From: Acidobacteriota bacterium
GTDB lineage: Bacteria > Acidobacteriota > Terriglobia > Terriglobales > Acidobacteriaceae
Direction: 5' to 3'
NCBI GenBank assembly: GCA_003225175.1
Contig: QIBA01000031.1
Span: forward strand, 53,789-117,788
Length of the DNA: 64,000 nucleotides
Below are positions 17,961 to 27,534 of the stretch, one piece after another. Both the position numbers and the translations under genes were made by a program. Below the pieces are notes generated by a model. It saw only the letters and a list, made by a program, of their open reading frames with translations. It was not told the origin of the DNA and made no database searches. The first letter of the stretch is position 1; each line of letters begins with the position of its first letter.

Positions 17961-19319
17961 ATGGGCTGTGCATTAAGGATTTTCCAGGCAATCTGTCTGA
18001 CTACGGCGTTCTGCGGTCCCGCTATGGGCCAGCAGACTGGGACTCCAAATGCGCAGCCGCAGGCTTCCGCGCCTGATTCTCAAGCGCCTGTTGTGCTTAC
18101 GCTGCGTGATGCCCTGGAGCGGGCTCGTAATCTTGATCCCACCTACCGCACCGCATTAACCGCCGCGGGCATAGCGCAAGAGGATCACGTCCAAGCACGG
18201 GCAGCGTTGCTGCCGAGTGTTGCAGAAAATACCGAGTACTTGTACACACAGGGCGGCACTGGTACCTCGACGCCCCGTTATATCGCAAACAACGCAGTCC
18301 ACGAGTATGTATCCCAAGGGAACATCCACCAAGTAATTAGCGGGGCACAGTTTGCTGATTTCAATCGAACCTCTGCTGCTGCGGCAGCGGCGCGGGCGAA
18401 TGCTGAAATCGCCTCAAGAGGTCTAGTTGCGACCGTCGTGACGGCGTACTACGCGGAGGTAGTTGCCCGGCGCAAATACGCGAATGCGCAGCTGGCAGCC
18501 GATGAAACCAAGCGCTTCTTCGAACTTACTCAGAAGCTTGAGCAGGGTGGAGAAGTCGCCCATTCGGATGTTATCAAGGCGCAATTGACAGCCAACGACG
18601 CACAACGTGCTCAACGCGAAGCCGAGCTCGCAATGGGGCGGACGCATCTTGAATTGGCAGTGCTCGTTTTTCAAAGCTTCAACCAAAACTTCTCCACGGT
18701 CGATGACCTTCGGCTGGCGCCGCCGCTGCCTCCGATGCAAGAACTCGAGCAACAGGCAAAAGTCAAGAACCCACAGCTGTATGCCGCGATGCAGAGCTTC
18801 CGTGCAGCGGGGTACGAAGTGCTCGCATCAAAGGCGGCTTACCTGCCGTCGCTCAGCCTGGATTACTTCTATGGCATCGATGCGAATCGATTCGCCACTT
18901 ACAGCAATACACCCGAGGGCCGAATTCGCAATCTGGGGTACTCCGCGATCGCTACTCTGAACATTCCAATTTGGAACTGGGGTGCGATACACAGCAAGGT
19001 AAGGCAAAGTGAATTGCGCCGCGAGCAGGTGCAGATCGAGCTGTCCGCAGCACAGCGCAAGTTAATTGCTGGCCTAAGAACGTTGTACGCCGAGGCGGAT
19101 GCTGCGCGAATTCAACTCGACGTATTGCAGCAATCAGCTGATCTTGCAGCTCAGAGCGTCCAACTCACATTGCTGCGATACCAAGGAGGGGAAGCGACGG
19201 CGCTGGAAGTGGTAGATGCTCAAAACGCGCTCGTCACTGCCCGTAACAACTTCGACGACGGCCAATCCCGGTATCGAGTGGCGATTGCCAATCTCCAAAC
19301 TCTCACAGGTGTGTTTTAG
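17961..19319 (+). CDS. TolC-like outer-membrane efflux channel
   Basis: 452 residues with a signal peptide (cleavage near AMGQ). Shows the two repeated OEP regions: LTLRDALERARNLDPTYRTALTAAGIAQ, long alanine-rich helices, and in the second half SFRAAGYEVLASKAAYLPSLSLDYFYG, ending VVDAQNALVTARNNFDDGQSRYRVAIANLQTLTG. The protein would form the trimeric exit duct of the pump encoded next. The stop is 2 bp before the start of the adaptor gene. Confidence 0.93.
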   Translation: MGCALRIFQAICLTTAFCGPAMGQQTGTPNAQPQASAPDSQAPVVLTLRDALERARNLDPTYRTALTAAGIAQEDHVQARAALLPSVAENTEYLYTQGGTGTSTPRYIANNAVHEYVSQGNIHQVISGAQFADFNRTSAAAAAARANAEIASRGLVATVVTAYYAEVVARRKYANAQLAADETKRFFELTQKLEQGGEVAHSDVIKAQLTANDAQRAQREAELAMGRTHLELAVLVFQSFNQNFSTVDDLRLAPPLPPMQELEQQAKVKNPQLYAAMQSFRAAGYEVLASKAAYLPSLSLDYFYGIDANRFATYSNTPEGRIRNLGYSAIATLNIPIWNWGAIHSKVRQSELRREQVQIELSAAQRKLIAGLRTLYAEADAARIQLDVLQQSADLAAQSVQLTLLRYQGGEATALEVVDAQNALVTARNNFDDGQSRYRVAIANLQTLTGVF

Positions 19320-19321
19320 CC

Positions 19322-20614
19322 ATGGTAAATACACGAATCTTCAAATATGCACCTTACAGTCTTGCTCTCGCGAGCGTGGTCTGGCTGTGCGGCTGCACAA
19401 GAGAGTCAGCTCAGCCTGAACCAGAGGTTGCCGTCCAGGTAGCACCAGCAAAGCAAGGGACAATCTCCCAGATTGTGACCACAGATGCAGTGCTGTTTCC
19501 GGTCAATCAAGCGACGATCGTTCCAAAAATTACTGCGCCTGTGATGAAGGCTTATGTGGTGCGGGGCAGCAAGGTTAGGGAAGGACAGCTATTAGTTGCT
19601 TTGGAAAACAGAGATCTTGCGGCGGCTGTCCAAGAGAATCGCGGCAATCTTGAGCAGGCGCAAGCAGCAAGAGAGATAGCGACCAACAACTCGCTACCCG
19701 AAGAACTGCAGAAAGCGGAATTTGACGCTCAGGCGGCAAAAGAGAATCTGGACGCACAACAAAAAATCTATGAAAGCCGCAAGAGTCTGTTCGCTCAAGG
19801 GGCCATACCGCGTAAGGACTTTGATGCCGCCAACGTTGCCTTCGTTCAGGTAAAAGCGCAATACGAACAGGCGCAAAAGCATTGGAATGGACTGAAGGCC
19901 ATTGGTCACCAACAAGCACTCAAGTCAGCCAATGCACAGCTCGCCAGCGCTGAAGGCAAGTACAAAGGCGCTGAAGCTCAACTTCAGTATTCCGAGATTC
20001 GCAGCCCGATCGACGGCGTGGTCACAGATGGGCCCTGGTATCCGGGAATGGTACCGCAGGCGGGCGCTCCTCTGGTCACTGTGATGGATCTTTCCCAGAT
20101 GATCGCTAAAGGTCACATTCCGCATAGTCAGGCAGCACTCCTAAAGAAAGGAGACAAGGCAACTCTGAGAGTGTCGGGCATCGATGATGCCATCACCGGT
20201 AAGGTAACACTCGTGAGTCCCGCTTTGGATCCTGGCAGCACGACAGTTGAAGTGTGGGTACAGGCACCCAATTCCAATGGCCTCCTTAAGCCAGGAGCGT
20301 CAGCGATGCTCACAATCACTGCCAAGACGGTCCGCAACGCCCTCATCGTTCCGGCGCAGTCAATACTCACAGATGAAGAAGGAAAAAAGTCTGTCATGGT
20401 CGTTGCTGAAGATCGAACGGCCGTGAAACGGGAGGTCGAGACCGGTATTCAGACGTCAGACTCAGTCCAGATAGTCAGCGGCCTCAAGCTCGGAGAGCGA
20501 GTAGTAGAAACCGGTGTTTACGGTCTCCCCGATAAAACTAAGGTAAAGATTGAAGCAGCTCCCCCAGTCGACGAAGAACAGCAACACAAGGATATGGAAG
20601 AAAAAGGGAGCTGA
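19322..20614 (+). CDS. RND efflux periplasmic adaptor (HlyD/AcrA type), lipoprotein
   Basis: 430 residues. Lipobox WLCGC near residue 25. Then a barrel-sandwich part (GTISQIVTTDAVLFPVNQATIVPKI), a coiled-coil hairpin at about residues 90-210 rich in A, E, Q and K, a lipoyl-like return (LQYSEIRSPIDGVVTDGPWYPG) and the beta-barrel and membrane-proximal domains (GASAMLTITAKTVRNALIVPAQSI). It would link the RND pump to the TolC-like channel. Three base pairs separate it from the pump gene. Confidence 0.93.
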   Translation: MVNTRIFKYAPYSLALASVVWLCGCTRESAQPEPEVAVQVAPAKQGTISQIVTTDAVLFPVNQATIVPKITAPVMKAYVVRGSKVREGQLLVALENRDLAAAVQENRGNLEQAQAAREIATNNSLPEELQKAEFDAQAAKENLDAQQKIYESRKSLFAQGAIPRKDFDAANVAFVQVKAQYEQAQKHWNGLKAIGHQQALKSANAQLASAEGKYKGAEAQLQYSEIRSPIDGVVTDGPWYPGMVPQAGAPLVTVMDLSQMIAKGHIPHSQAALLKKGDKATLRVSGIDDAITGKVTLVSPALDPGSTTVEVWVQAPNSNGLLKPGASAMLTITAKTVRNALIVPAQSILTDEEGKKSVMVVAEDRTAVKREVETGIQTSDSVQIVSGLKLGERVVETGVYGLPDKTKVKIEAAPPVDEEQQHKDMEEKGS

Positions 20615-20617
20615 GGT

Positions 20618-23600
20618 GTGAATACGTTCAACAAGGTCACATCCATTGAGGATGCCAGGCAACTTGCTCCAGTTGCGGCACCTGAGTTCTGGTTTTCGCG
20701 TCTCTCTAAACCCCTTATCTTCATCATTATTGCCCTCTCCATTATCGCCATCTATCTGGCATTCACAATTCCCGTTGCTGTATTTCCCGAGGTGAATTTT
20801 CCACGCATCATCATCGGCATCGATAACGGAGTAATGCCGATCGATCAAATGATGGTTACGATTACGCGGCCTGTTGAAGATGCAGTGAATAGTGTTCCTG
20901 GGCTGCAGCGCGTCAATTCCATTACCAGCCGCGGTTCTGCTGAGATCGATTTGTTCTTCAACTGGAACGTGGACATGGTACAGACGTTGCAACTGGTGAA
21001 CTCTGCGGTTGCTCAGGTACAAACAGCGCTTCCCAACACCGCAAAGTTCGACACGCACCGCCTTACTTTCGCAAGCTTTCCTATTTTGGGATACAGCCTC
21101 ACTTCAGATAGCGTGCCTCAGACTCAGCTGTGGGAACTTGCGACGTATAGCCTCAAGCCGCAACTCAATCGACTCGATGGTGTGGCCACCGTGCTAGTGC
21201 AAGGTGGAGATGAACCGGAGTACCTCATCACTCCTCAACCTTCGAAGTTGCTGACCGCCGGAATTACCGTTAGTGACATTCTCAATGCTGTCGCCAAGAC
21301 CAACACTGTCGATTCTCCAGGATTGATTCAGGACAATCACCAGCTCGTGCTGGGGTTAGTCAATGGTCAGGTGCGCAACCCCGAACAGCTTGGTCAAATC
21401 GTGGTTAAGGTCAGTAACAGCGGTATCCCGATCCACATTACGGACGTAGCTGCGGTCAGCCGAGGCACCAAACCGAAATACACCATCGTGACGGCGAATG
21501 GGAAGCCGGCTGTGCTGCTATCCATTAATCGTCAGCCAGACAGCAACACAGTAAGAGTGGCTGATCAGATCCACGCGAAAATTGACGAACTCAGAAAGAC
21601 CTTGCCCCCGGGCATCCATCTTGAGCCTTACTATGACCAATCGGGTTTAATCAGAGATTCGATCAACAGTGTGCGTGATGCCATTCTGATCGGATTGGTC
21701 CTGGCTTCGATCGTCATCGTGCTGTTTCTGCGTGATTGGGGCAGCTCCGCAGTGGCAGGCATGGTGATCCCGATCACCATCTTGATCACTTTTATTGTCC
21801 TGAAAGTGATGGGAGAGAGCTTCAATCTGATGACGCTCGGAGGTCTAGCTGCCGCCGTCGGTCTAGTCATCGACGATGCCATTGTGGTCATCGAAAACAT
21901 TGTTCTCCACCGCGACTTAGGTCAGGGAAGATTGCAGGCGATCTACAGCGCGTTACGCGAAGTCACAGCTCCACTGATCGGATCCACCGTTACTCCAGTT
22001 GTTGTCTTTTTGCCACTCATCGCCATTCACGGCGTATACGGCACTTTCTTTCGAGCACTTGCAGTCACGATGGGCGTAGCACTTTTTACTTCGCTTGCAT
22101 TGGCGCTGACGTGGACCCCAAATCTCAGCCAGTACTTTGTACGGCGCAAGTCGGAGCACGAACTGGATGAGGTTGCCGCTGCCGATTGGACCCAGCGCGA
22201 GCGCTTGGAACATCTGATCGAAGCCGAGGAAGCCTCGTACGGCAAGCGATTCCACGCAGTAGTCGATTTTTATGAGCGATGGCTGCGACGCGCGCTCGAG
22301 CGTCCGCTGCTGCTGGCCGGCTTGAGTGTTGTACTGATCATCGTGGCCTACTTCTGTTACCGCGGGCTGGGTTCCGACCTGCTGCCATCAATGGACGAAG
22401 GGGGCTTTATCGTCGATTACATCATGCCCCCCGGCAGTTCACTCGCGGAAACGAATCGTGTGATCAGCCACGTTGAGCAGATCATCCGCTCCGAACCTGA
22501 TGTGGAGAGCACGTCACGGCGCACGGGACTGCAACTCGGATTGGCGGCAGTTACTGAGGCCAATACCGGCGACATTGCCGTGAAGCTCAAACCAAAGCAC
22601 GAACACTCATCGGAAGAGGTGATTGCCGATTTGCGTGTGAAGATAAAGCAACAGGAGCCGGAGTTAGATACTGAGTTTCCACAACTGCTCCAGGACATGA
22701 TTGGGGATCTTACGAGCGCCCCCGAGCCGGTCGTGATTAAGCTCTTCTCCGAGGATGGCAATTTACTGGTAAAGACTGGTCCGCGGGTAGCGGATGCTAT
22801 TTCTAAGATTGAAGGCGTGGTGGACGTTCAGAACGGGGTCGAGAACACTACGAGTGGGCCCGCTGTGAACTATCAGATTGATCCGCCCACGGTCGCGCGC
22901 GCGGGCTTCACTCCCGACGAGGTGGCGATCGACGCGGCAGCGATTCTCGAGGGAGAACCAGCCACTGCCCCTGTAGTAACGAACGATCGTGCATACACCG
23001 TGCGAGTGCGCTTTCCCGAAGGGAATCGCGCGAGCATTGAAGCGATGAACAATACTCTTTTGACGAGTTCAGCTGGCAGAACGGCCAGCCTTGGCTCGCT
23101 GGCGACAGTTACGCAAATCCCTGGACAGACCGAAATCCGTCGTGAAAACCTGCAGCGGGATCTTCAAGTCACGGCGAGATTAGAAGGAGTAGATCTTGGC
23201 ACTGGCGTTGCGAAGGTAAAAGATGCAATTGCCAAACTGAATTTGCCCTCGTCGATTCGTGTGGAATACGGCGGGCTTTATGCGGAGCAACAGCAAACGT
23301 TCCGCGATTTTGTTTTCGTCTTCATCATGGCCTTTGCATTTGTGTTTGCTGTGTTGCTATTCGAATTTCGTAGCTTCTCGGCCCCGACCGCCATTCTCTC
23401 GTCTGCTCTTCTTTCTACGGCAGGCGTATTTCTCGCTCTCCTCGTAACGGGTACTACTTTCAGCGTCTCTGCGTTCATGGGACTCATCATGGTAATCGGC
23501 ATTGTGGCCAAGAACGGAATTCTGCTGCTCGATGCCGAGCACGAGTTCCGCCGAGCTGGATTCACGCCAGAAGAGGCCATGATGCGGGCTGGCCGGCGTA

Positions 23601-23806
23601 GGCTCCGTCCGATCGCGATGACCGCCATCGCTGCGGTTGCTGGAATGCTTCCTCTCGCTTTTGCAATTGGCTCAGGATCGGAGATGCTCCAGCCCTTAGC
23701 CATCGCCGTGATTGGCGGCATCCTAATCTCGATGGTGCTCTCGCTGCTGGTGACACCGGCTGTGTATTTTTACTTGAACCACGCCGCGCCTTTGGGAAAG
23801 TTGTGA
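20618..23806 (+). CDS. RND-family inner-membrane efflux transporter (AcrB-like)
   Basis: 1062 residues from a GTG. Twelve membrane spans can be placed: one near residues 28-48, five after the first periplasmic loop (residues about 345-500), one near 555-575 and five at about 885-1050. The proton-relay pair D419-D420 sits in GLVIDDAIVVIENI, as in the hydrophobe/amphiphile efflux group. The second half has MGLIMVIGIVAKNGILLLD. Heavy-metal pumps carry other residues here, so an organic substrate is more likely. With the two upstream genes it forms a complete tripartite exporter. Confidence 0.95.
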   Translation: MNTFNKVTSIEDARQLAPVAAPEFWFSRLSKPLIFIIIALSIIAIYLAFTIPVAVFPEVNFPRIIIGIDNGVMPIDQMMVTITRPVEDAVNSVPGLQRVNSITSRGSAEIDLFFNWNVDMVQTLQLVNSAVAQVQTALPNTAKFDTHRLTFASFPILGYSLTSDSVPQTQLWELATYSLKPQLNRLDGVATVLVQGGDEPEYLITPQPSKLLTAGITVSDILNAVAKTNTVDSPGLIQDNHQLVLGLVNGQVRNPEQLGQIVVKVSNSGIPIHITDVAAVSRGTKPKYTIVTANGKPAVLLSINRQPDSNTVRVADQIHAKIDELRKTLPPGIHLEPYYDQSGLIRDSINSVRDAILIGLVLASIVIVLFLRDWGSSAVAGMVIPITILITFIVLKVMGESFNLMTLGGLAAAVGLVIDDAIVVIENIVLHRDLGQGRLQAIYSALREVTAPLIGSTVTPVVVFLPLIAIHGVYGTFFRALAVTMGVALFTSLALALTWTPNLSQYFVRRKSEHELDEVAAADWTQRERLEHLIEAEEASYGKRFHAVVDFYERWLRRALERPLLLAGLSVVLIIVAYFCYRGLGSDLLPSMDEGGFIVDYIMPPGSSLAETNRVISHVEQIIRSEPDVESTSRRTGLQLGLAAVTEANTGDIAVKLKPKHEHSSEEVIADLRVKIKQQEPELDTEFPQLLQDMIGDLTSAPEPVVIKLFSEDGNLLVKTGPRVADAISKIEGVVDVQNGVENTTSGPAVNYQIDPPTVARAGFTPDEVAIDAAAILEGEPATAPVVTNDRAYTVRVRFPEGNRASIEAMNNTLLTSSAGRTASLGSLATVTQIPGQTEIRRENLQRDLQVTARLEGVDLGTGVAKVKDAIAKLNLPSSIRVEYGGLYAEQQQTFRDFVFVFIMAFAFVFAVLLFEFRSFSAPTAILSSALLSTAGVFLALLVTGTTFSVSAFMGLIMVIGIVAKNGILLLDAEHEFRRAGFTPEEAMMRAGRRRLRPIAMTAIAAVAGMLPLAFAIGSGSEMLQPLAIAVIGGILISMVLSLLVTPAVYFYLNHAAPLGKL

Positions 23807-23855
23807 TTGACCCGCGTACAGAGGGTTTCCGCGCTGTCAAACGACTGATTTAGAG

Positions 23856-23911
23856 AGTTAACGCATATTAATTTCACATTTAGCATTCCCACATTGTGTT
23901 CACGTTATACT
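23856..23911 (+). promoter_or_regulatory. Triple 11-bp repeat element and -10 for the propeller/cytochrome unit
   Basis: Repeats 23856-23888 with cores GTTAA, TTAAT and TTTAG, 17 bp, then TATACT (23906-23911). The expected start near 23918 leaves an unusually long leader of about 210 nt before ATG 24128; nothing recognisable is seen in that leader. Confidence 0.72.
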
Positions 23912-24127
23912 CCTTCGAAATGACGGGACAGGCGCGGGATTTGAGACTGAGCAACCACTCAACCGAGTACTCGAATCCCTCACTCGTCACTGATTGTTAT
24001 CTGCTCCTGGTTTGGGTTTTGGACTTTATTCTTGTTCCCAGGTGATGAGCACAATGGCCCTAGGACTTGCGGCACAGCACGAGGGAACCGACAAATTTGA
24101 ACGCTTGTTAGAACGGGGAGTTTTTCA

Positions 24128-25141
24128 ATGAAAAGATCCGTGGTCCCTGTGATCAACCTCATCGTTCTGCTTCTTTCTATCGCTGCATTCTCTCAAGAAC
24201 AGCCGCTCAAACTTGTGAAATCGATTCCTCTGCCTAACGTCGAGGGACGCATCGATCACATGGGTTTTGACCCGAAAGGACATAGGCTGTTCATTGCCGC
24301 ACTAGTCAACAATACATTGGAAGTAGTTGACGTCAATCAAGACAAGAAGCTGCAGAGTATGCCCGGGTTCAGTAAGCCACAAGGTGTTTACTATGTACCT
24401 AAGCTGAAGAAAGTCTTCGTGGCGAATGGAAACGATGGTACGTGCAAGGTTTTAGGAGGTAATCCGCTTGCGATTCGAACTTCCGTACCATTGTCCTTAG
24501 GTGCGGATCAGATGGACTTCGATCCCGAGGCCGGTAGAATTTATGTAGGACACGGCGGTAAAGACGCCGGTAAAGAATACGGCGAAATAGCGGTGATTGA
24601 CGCCGCAACAGACAAGCATGTTGGAGATATTAGAACAGCAGTTCATCCCGGTGGGTTCGCCTTGGAAAAGGGCCGAGGCAGAATGTTTGTGACGCTCCCA
24701 GAGAGCAATGAGACGGTGGTCGTGGACCGCAAGACTCAGGAAGTTACTGCGTCTTGGCCTTTGCCGTCGGATACGCAGCAACCAGTTGCGCTGGCGCTCG
24801 ATGAGGCAAATCATCGGCTGATGGTGGGCACACGAAAACCGCCACGCGTCGTGGTTTATGACACGGATACGGGCAGAACCGTCGCTGAAACGGAAACCGT
24901 TGGAGTCCTCGACGGACTTTACTTCAGTGCTAAACACAAGCAGGTCTATGCATCGGGGGGCGAGGGTTTCTTAGTCGTCTATCGTCAAAACGACCCTGAT
25001 CATTACGAGCAGACCGCCCGTATTCCAACGTCCTATCTAGCTCGTACGTCTCTCTACGTGCCGGAGCTTGATCGCCTGTACGTCGCATTGCCAAAGAATG
25101 ATAAAAACGGTGCTGAGATCCGCGTTTATCAGCCGCAGTGA
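24128..25141 (+). CDS. Secreted YVTN-type beta-propeller protein
   Basis: 337 residues. Signal peptide (LIVLLLSIAAFSQ), then SIPLPNVEGRIDHMGFDPKG and YVTN blades (RIYVGHGGKDAG, RLMVGTRKPPRVVVYDTDTG, QVYASGGEGFLVVY). Very similar in layout to the proteins from 16844 and 5624. Its stop overlaps the GTG of the cytochrome gene (GTGA), so they are co-translated; a propeller paired with a c-type cytochrome suggests a small periplasmic redox or binding pair, as inference. Confidence 0.87.
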   Translation: MKRSVVPVINLIVLLLSIAAFSQEQPLKLVKSIPLPNVEGRIDHMGFDPKGHRLFIAALVNNTLEVVDVNQDKKLQSMPGFSKPQGVYYVPKLKKVFVANGNDGTCKVLGGNPLAIRTSVPLSLGADQMDFDPEAGRIYVGHGGKDAGKEYGEIAVIDAATDKHVGDIRTAVHPGGFALEKGRGRMFVTLPESNETVVVDRKTQEVTASWPLPSDTQQPVALALDEANHRLMVGTRKPPRVVVYDTDTGRTVAETETVGVLDGLYFSAKHKQVYASGGEGFLVVYRQNDPDHYEQTARIPTSYLARTSLYVPELDRLYVALPKNDKNGAEIRVYQPQ

Positions 25142-25692
25142 CTAATCAGCAACCCATGCGATCTTCTCGCGTTCCAGCGTTCCTATTCGGCCTCATCGTC
25201 GGGTTAATTGTTGTTCCAATATCCACATATTGTTATTTTCGTTTTGGATTGGCACCCGTGGCTACTGGCGCAGCTGCAATGCCCTTCGAGAAGACCTTTG
25301 CCCGCATGGGGCTTCATGCGCGGATGGATAGAGAATATCCGCGCAATGCTCCCGTTCAGGTCAACGACGGGAACAACTTAGCCGGTGCGTACATTTATCG
25401 CGAACATTGCGCTGTCTGTCATGGTGCAGAAGGTCAACAGCCAACGTCGGTGGCAAAGGGTATGTATCCCAGACCACCACAGTTGTTCGATCCAAAGCAT
25501 ATGGTCAGTGACGACCCCCCAGGCGAGACCTACTGGAAGGTGGAAAATGGAATTCGGTTGACTGGCATGCCATCATTCCGCGAGTCGTTGTCGTCGACGC
25601 AAATGTGGCAGGTGAGCGTTATGCTTGCGAATGCCGACAAACTTTCAGCCCCGGTGAATGCGGTACTGAGTCAACCTCTTCCAAGAGAATAA
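25138..25692 (+). CDS. Membrane-anchored c-type cytochrome
   Basis: 184 residues from GTG 25138 (an ATG at 25156 is possible). A hydrophobic anchor lies at about residues 10-30 (FLFGLIVGLIVVPISTYCYF). One haem-binding CxxCH motif, CAVCH, follows in YREHCAVCHGAEGQ. A methionine in GIRLTGMPSFRE is the likely sixth ligand. Size and order fit a mono-haem cytochrome c class I domain of about 90 residues. It would act as a periplasmic electron carrier or a domain of an oxidoreductase; no partner dehydrogenase is nearby. Confidence 0.9.
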   Translation: MTNQQPMRSSRVPAFLFGLIVGLIVVPISTYCYFRFGLAPVATGAAAMPFEKTFARMGLHARMDREYPRNAPVQVNDGNNLAGAYIYREHCAVCHGAEGQQPTSVAKGMYPRPPQLFDPKHMVSDDPPGETYWKVENGIRLTGMPSFRESLSSTQMWQVSVMLANADKLSAPVNAVLSQPLPRE

Positions 25693-25781
25693 ACTGCTGT
25701 CCTGATTGGCTCTGGGAGCTGCTGGGGATTTTGTTTGTGACTTGCCTTTTCCGAATCAGGACTTCGGAGCAGAAGCATTCG

Positions 25782-26609
25782 CTATCGCTCTTTTGAAGCG
25801 GTCAATTCTTCAGCAGTAGTCGTTTGCTTTTCCGTCCGCACGCTGAGTTTGCGATCTCCTAATGCCTTCCAATTGGCATCGGATTGCAATTGCGCTTTAA
25901 CCTTGTCCACTTCTTTCTCGCGTTGACCGAAAGCTTCGACATCACGGTATTCCAGCACAAACACTGCTTGCCATTCGCGACCTGTCTGAAATCGGTTAAC
26001 GAAGATTCTGTAACTCACTAGTATGTTGTCACGAATCCAAGCGTCGAACTGTGGAATCACATACCCGCTGACGTATGTTGCATACTGCTCTAGGCTGCTA
26101 GCAGGGTAGTAAACGTAGGGAATAATCAAGAAAACCGTAGCACCGGGAGTGCTCGTACTATGCTGAGAACGACTTTGCCACAGCAAATCCATGGCGTAGG
26201 TTATTGCGCGGCTGCACAAAGCAACTCCTTCGCGCCTTAGTCCTCCTGGGGCGGTGTGCTCAACCTGCCGCCATTTATCGACCGCAGCGTATTGGTTGAA
26301 ACTCAGAATGGACAGCATGTCCCAAGTATCGCTGTCCACAAACCAGCTAAAAAGGATGTAGTAATCACCGACGACTCCGGTCCTTTTCCAGTCCTGGAAG
26401 GCGGGTACTCCCTGATTGATCATATAGTCGTGAAATGCGGAGCGACTTGCTGCCGGGCAGTGATAAGTGATCAGCAGGTGCTTTGGTCCGGTGTCACGCT
26501 CACCCATTGCAGCGGAATTTTGTCCCTTCGTCGGAGTCGTGATAAGTGCGAGGACACCAATGACGATTGTAATGTTCTCGAGTACAGTTCGGTACATGGC
26601 GCCCCTCAT
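25782..26609 (-). CDS. Family B secreted protein, tandem alpha/beta-barrel-like, function unknown
   Basis: 275 residues, start overlapping the upstream stop (ATGA). Signal peptide around residues 8-30. Two similar halves are visible: HLLITYHCPAASRSAFHDYM...GVVGDYYILFSWFVDSDTWDMLSIL and YATYVSGYVIPQFDAWIRDNILVSYRIFVNRF...WQAVFVLEYRDVEAFGQRE. Each looks like one NIPSNAP/ABM-type ferredoxin-like unit (inference). Paralogues are at 29049 and 35301. Partner gene of the amber-interrupted family A gene just upstream. Confidence 0.75.
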   Translation of the reverse strand: MRGAMYRTVLENITIVIGVLALITTPTKGQNSAAMGERDTGPKHLLITYHCPAASRSAFHDYMINQGVPAFQDWKRTGVVGDYYILFSWFVDSDTWDMLSILSFNQYAAVDKWRQVEHTAPGGLRREGVALCSRAITYAMDLLWQSRSQHSTSTPGATVFLIIPYVYYPASSLEQYATYVSGYVIPQFDAWIRDNILVSYRIFVNRFQTGREWQAVFVLEYRDVEAFGQREKEVDKVKAQLQSDANWKALGDRKLSVRTEKQTTTAEELTASKER

Positions 26610-27376
26610 CGCTGCGAATAAGCGAGTGCCCGTGCAATGTAGTCTTGGTGGCCACTAGGAATGACAACAGCGTCGAGAGCTTCGTTTATGAGACGATTCT
26701 CCTCCACTGAACGCTTTGCCGTGTTTGTGGCGAATGTGGCGTTCAATTTGTCCAGTGCTTCTGCACTTGGAGTCACGTAAATCAGATAAACCCAGTTCGG
26801 TCCTGCATGATGGATTTCCTCTCCCACGAGTTCATACTCAGTCACTAATCCTTCAGCGAGGTATTGCTCAAAATTTGGTTTCTGGTTCCTATCCCACTAC
26901 TCTCTCCAATTCTGTCGCTTCCCCGGTTGAATTTGAGTTGTATTCACAAACAAATAGCCGCCTGTGCCTTGGCCCGATTTTGCACGACGCAGTTGAGCTC
27001 GATAGAGGACGTCGTGGTGTCGAGAATTAGCCGGCACAGGCAACGGAGGAAGACGGCTCAATTCATCAAGTACCTTTTCCACACCTTGTACCGAAGGTGT
27101 CTCGAACCAGAGCCCATGAGTGGCAGCACCATCTTGGATGAGCATGCTGCGATAAAGTCCCCAACTCAACAGGGTTCCGTTTTTTACCTGCATTTCCATG
27201 AAGGGCCGAATGTCGTGCTCAGCAGATGTCTCGAACTCATTCCAATGATCTCGTGGCACCTCCCACTCTGACACGTAACGCAATGGACGCGGTTGTGCCT
27301 CGCTTTGACACAGAGCGCGGGAACCACAGAATAGGACTGCAAATGTGACAAGAAGCGGAAGTGGATTTGCTCTCAT
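26606..27376 (-). pseudogene. Family A secreted protein gene with one in-frame amber codon
   Basis: From ATG 27376 the frame is intact for 771 bp except for TAG at 26897-26899. The surrounding reading is NWRE, stop, WDRNQKPNFEQYLAEG; both paralogues have WW at this point (RKWWDTYQKP and REWWDKYQKP), so one G-to-A change from TGG explains it. Both sides are well conserved, with signal peptide and the GHQDY end intact. It may be a recent pseudogene, a read error, or a suppressed codon. The downstream family B gene is coupled to it by a 4-bp overlap, so the stop may reduce but need not abolish that gene. Confidence 0.8.
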
Positions 27377-27419
27377 TCTCCTTCAGGCTCGTGTCTCGTC
27401 TTTACCCGTTGGCGTTCGC

Positions 27420-27476
27420 ATCATAGCGACCTCCGTCCGCGCTAAGACATGAAATCGACATTAAATATTTTAAATG
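27420..27476 (-). promoter_or_regulatory. Triple 11-bp repeat element and -10 for the family A/B pair
   Basis: Minus-strand repeats 27476-27444 with cores ATTTA, TTAAT and TTCAT, 18 bp, then TATGAT (27425-27420). The second and third repeats are almost the same as those at 9961-9982 (TTAATGTCG then ATGTC). The first repeat is off register by about 2 bp. The element lies between divergent genes and could also affect the cupin gene at 27535. Confidence 0.62.
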
Positions 27477-27534
27477 CGCCGCCCAGGATCGCTTTTCGTC
27501 ATAGACTCTCGACTGCTTTACCGAAGGAGACGAT

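Noticed and set aside
26846..26896. Two separate genes at 26606-26845 and 26897-27376
   Set aside because: The intervening bases read in frame as the conserved middle of family A (WDRNQKPNFEQYLAEGL); only one stop codon separates them.
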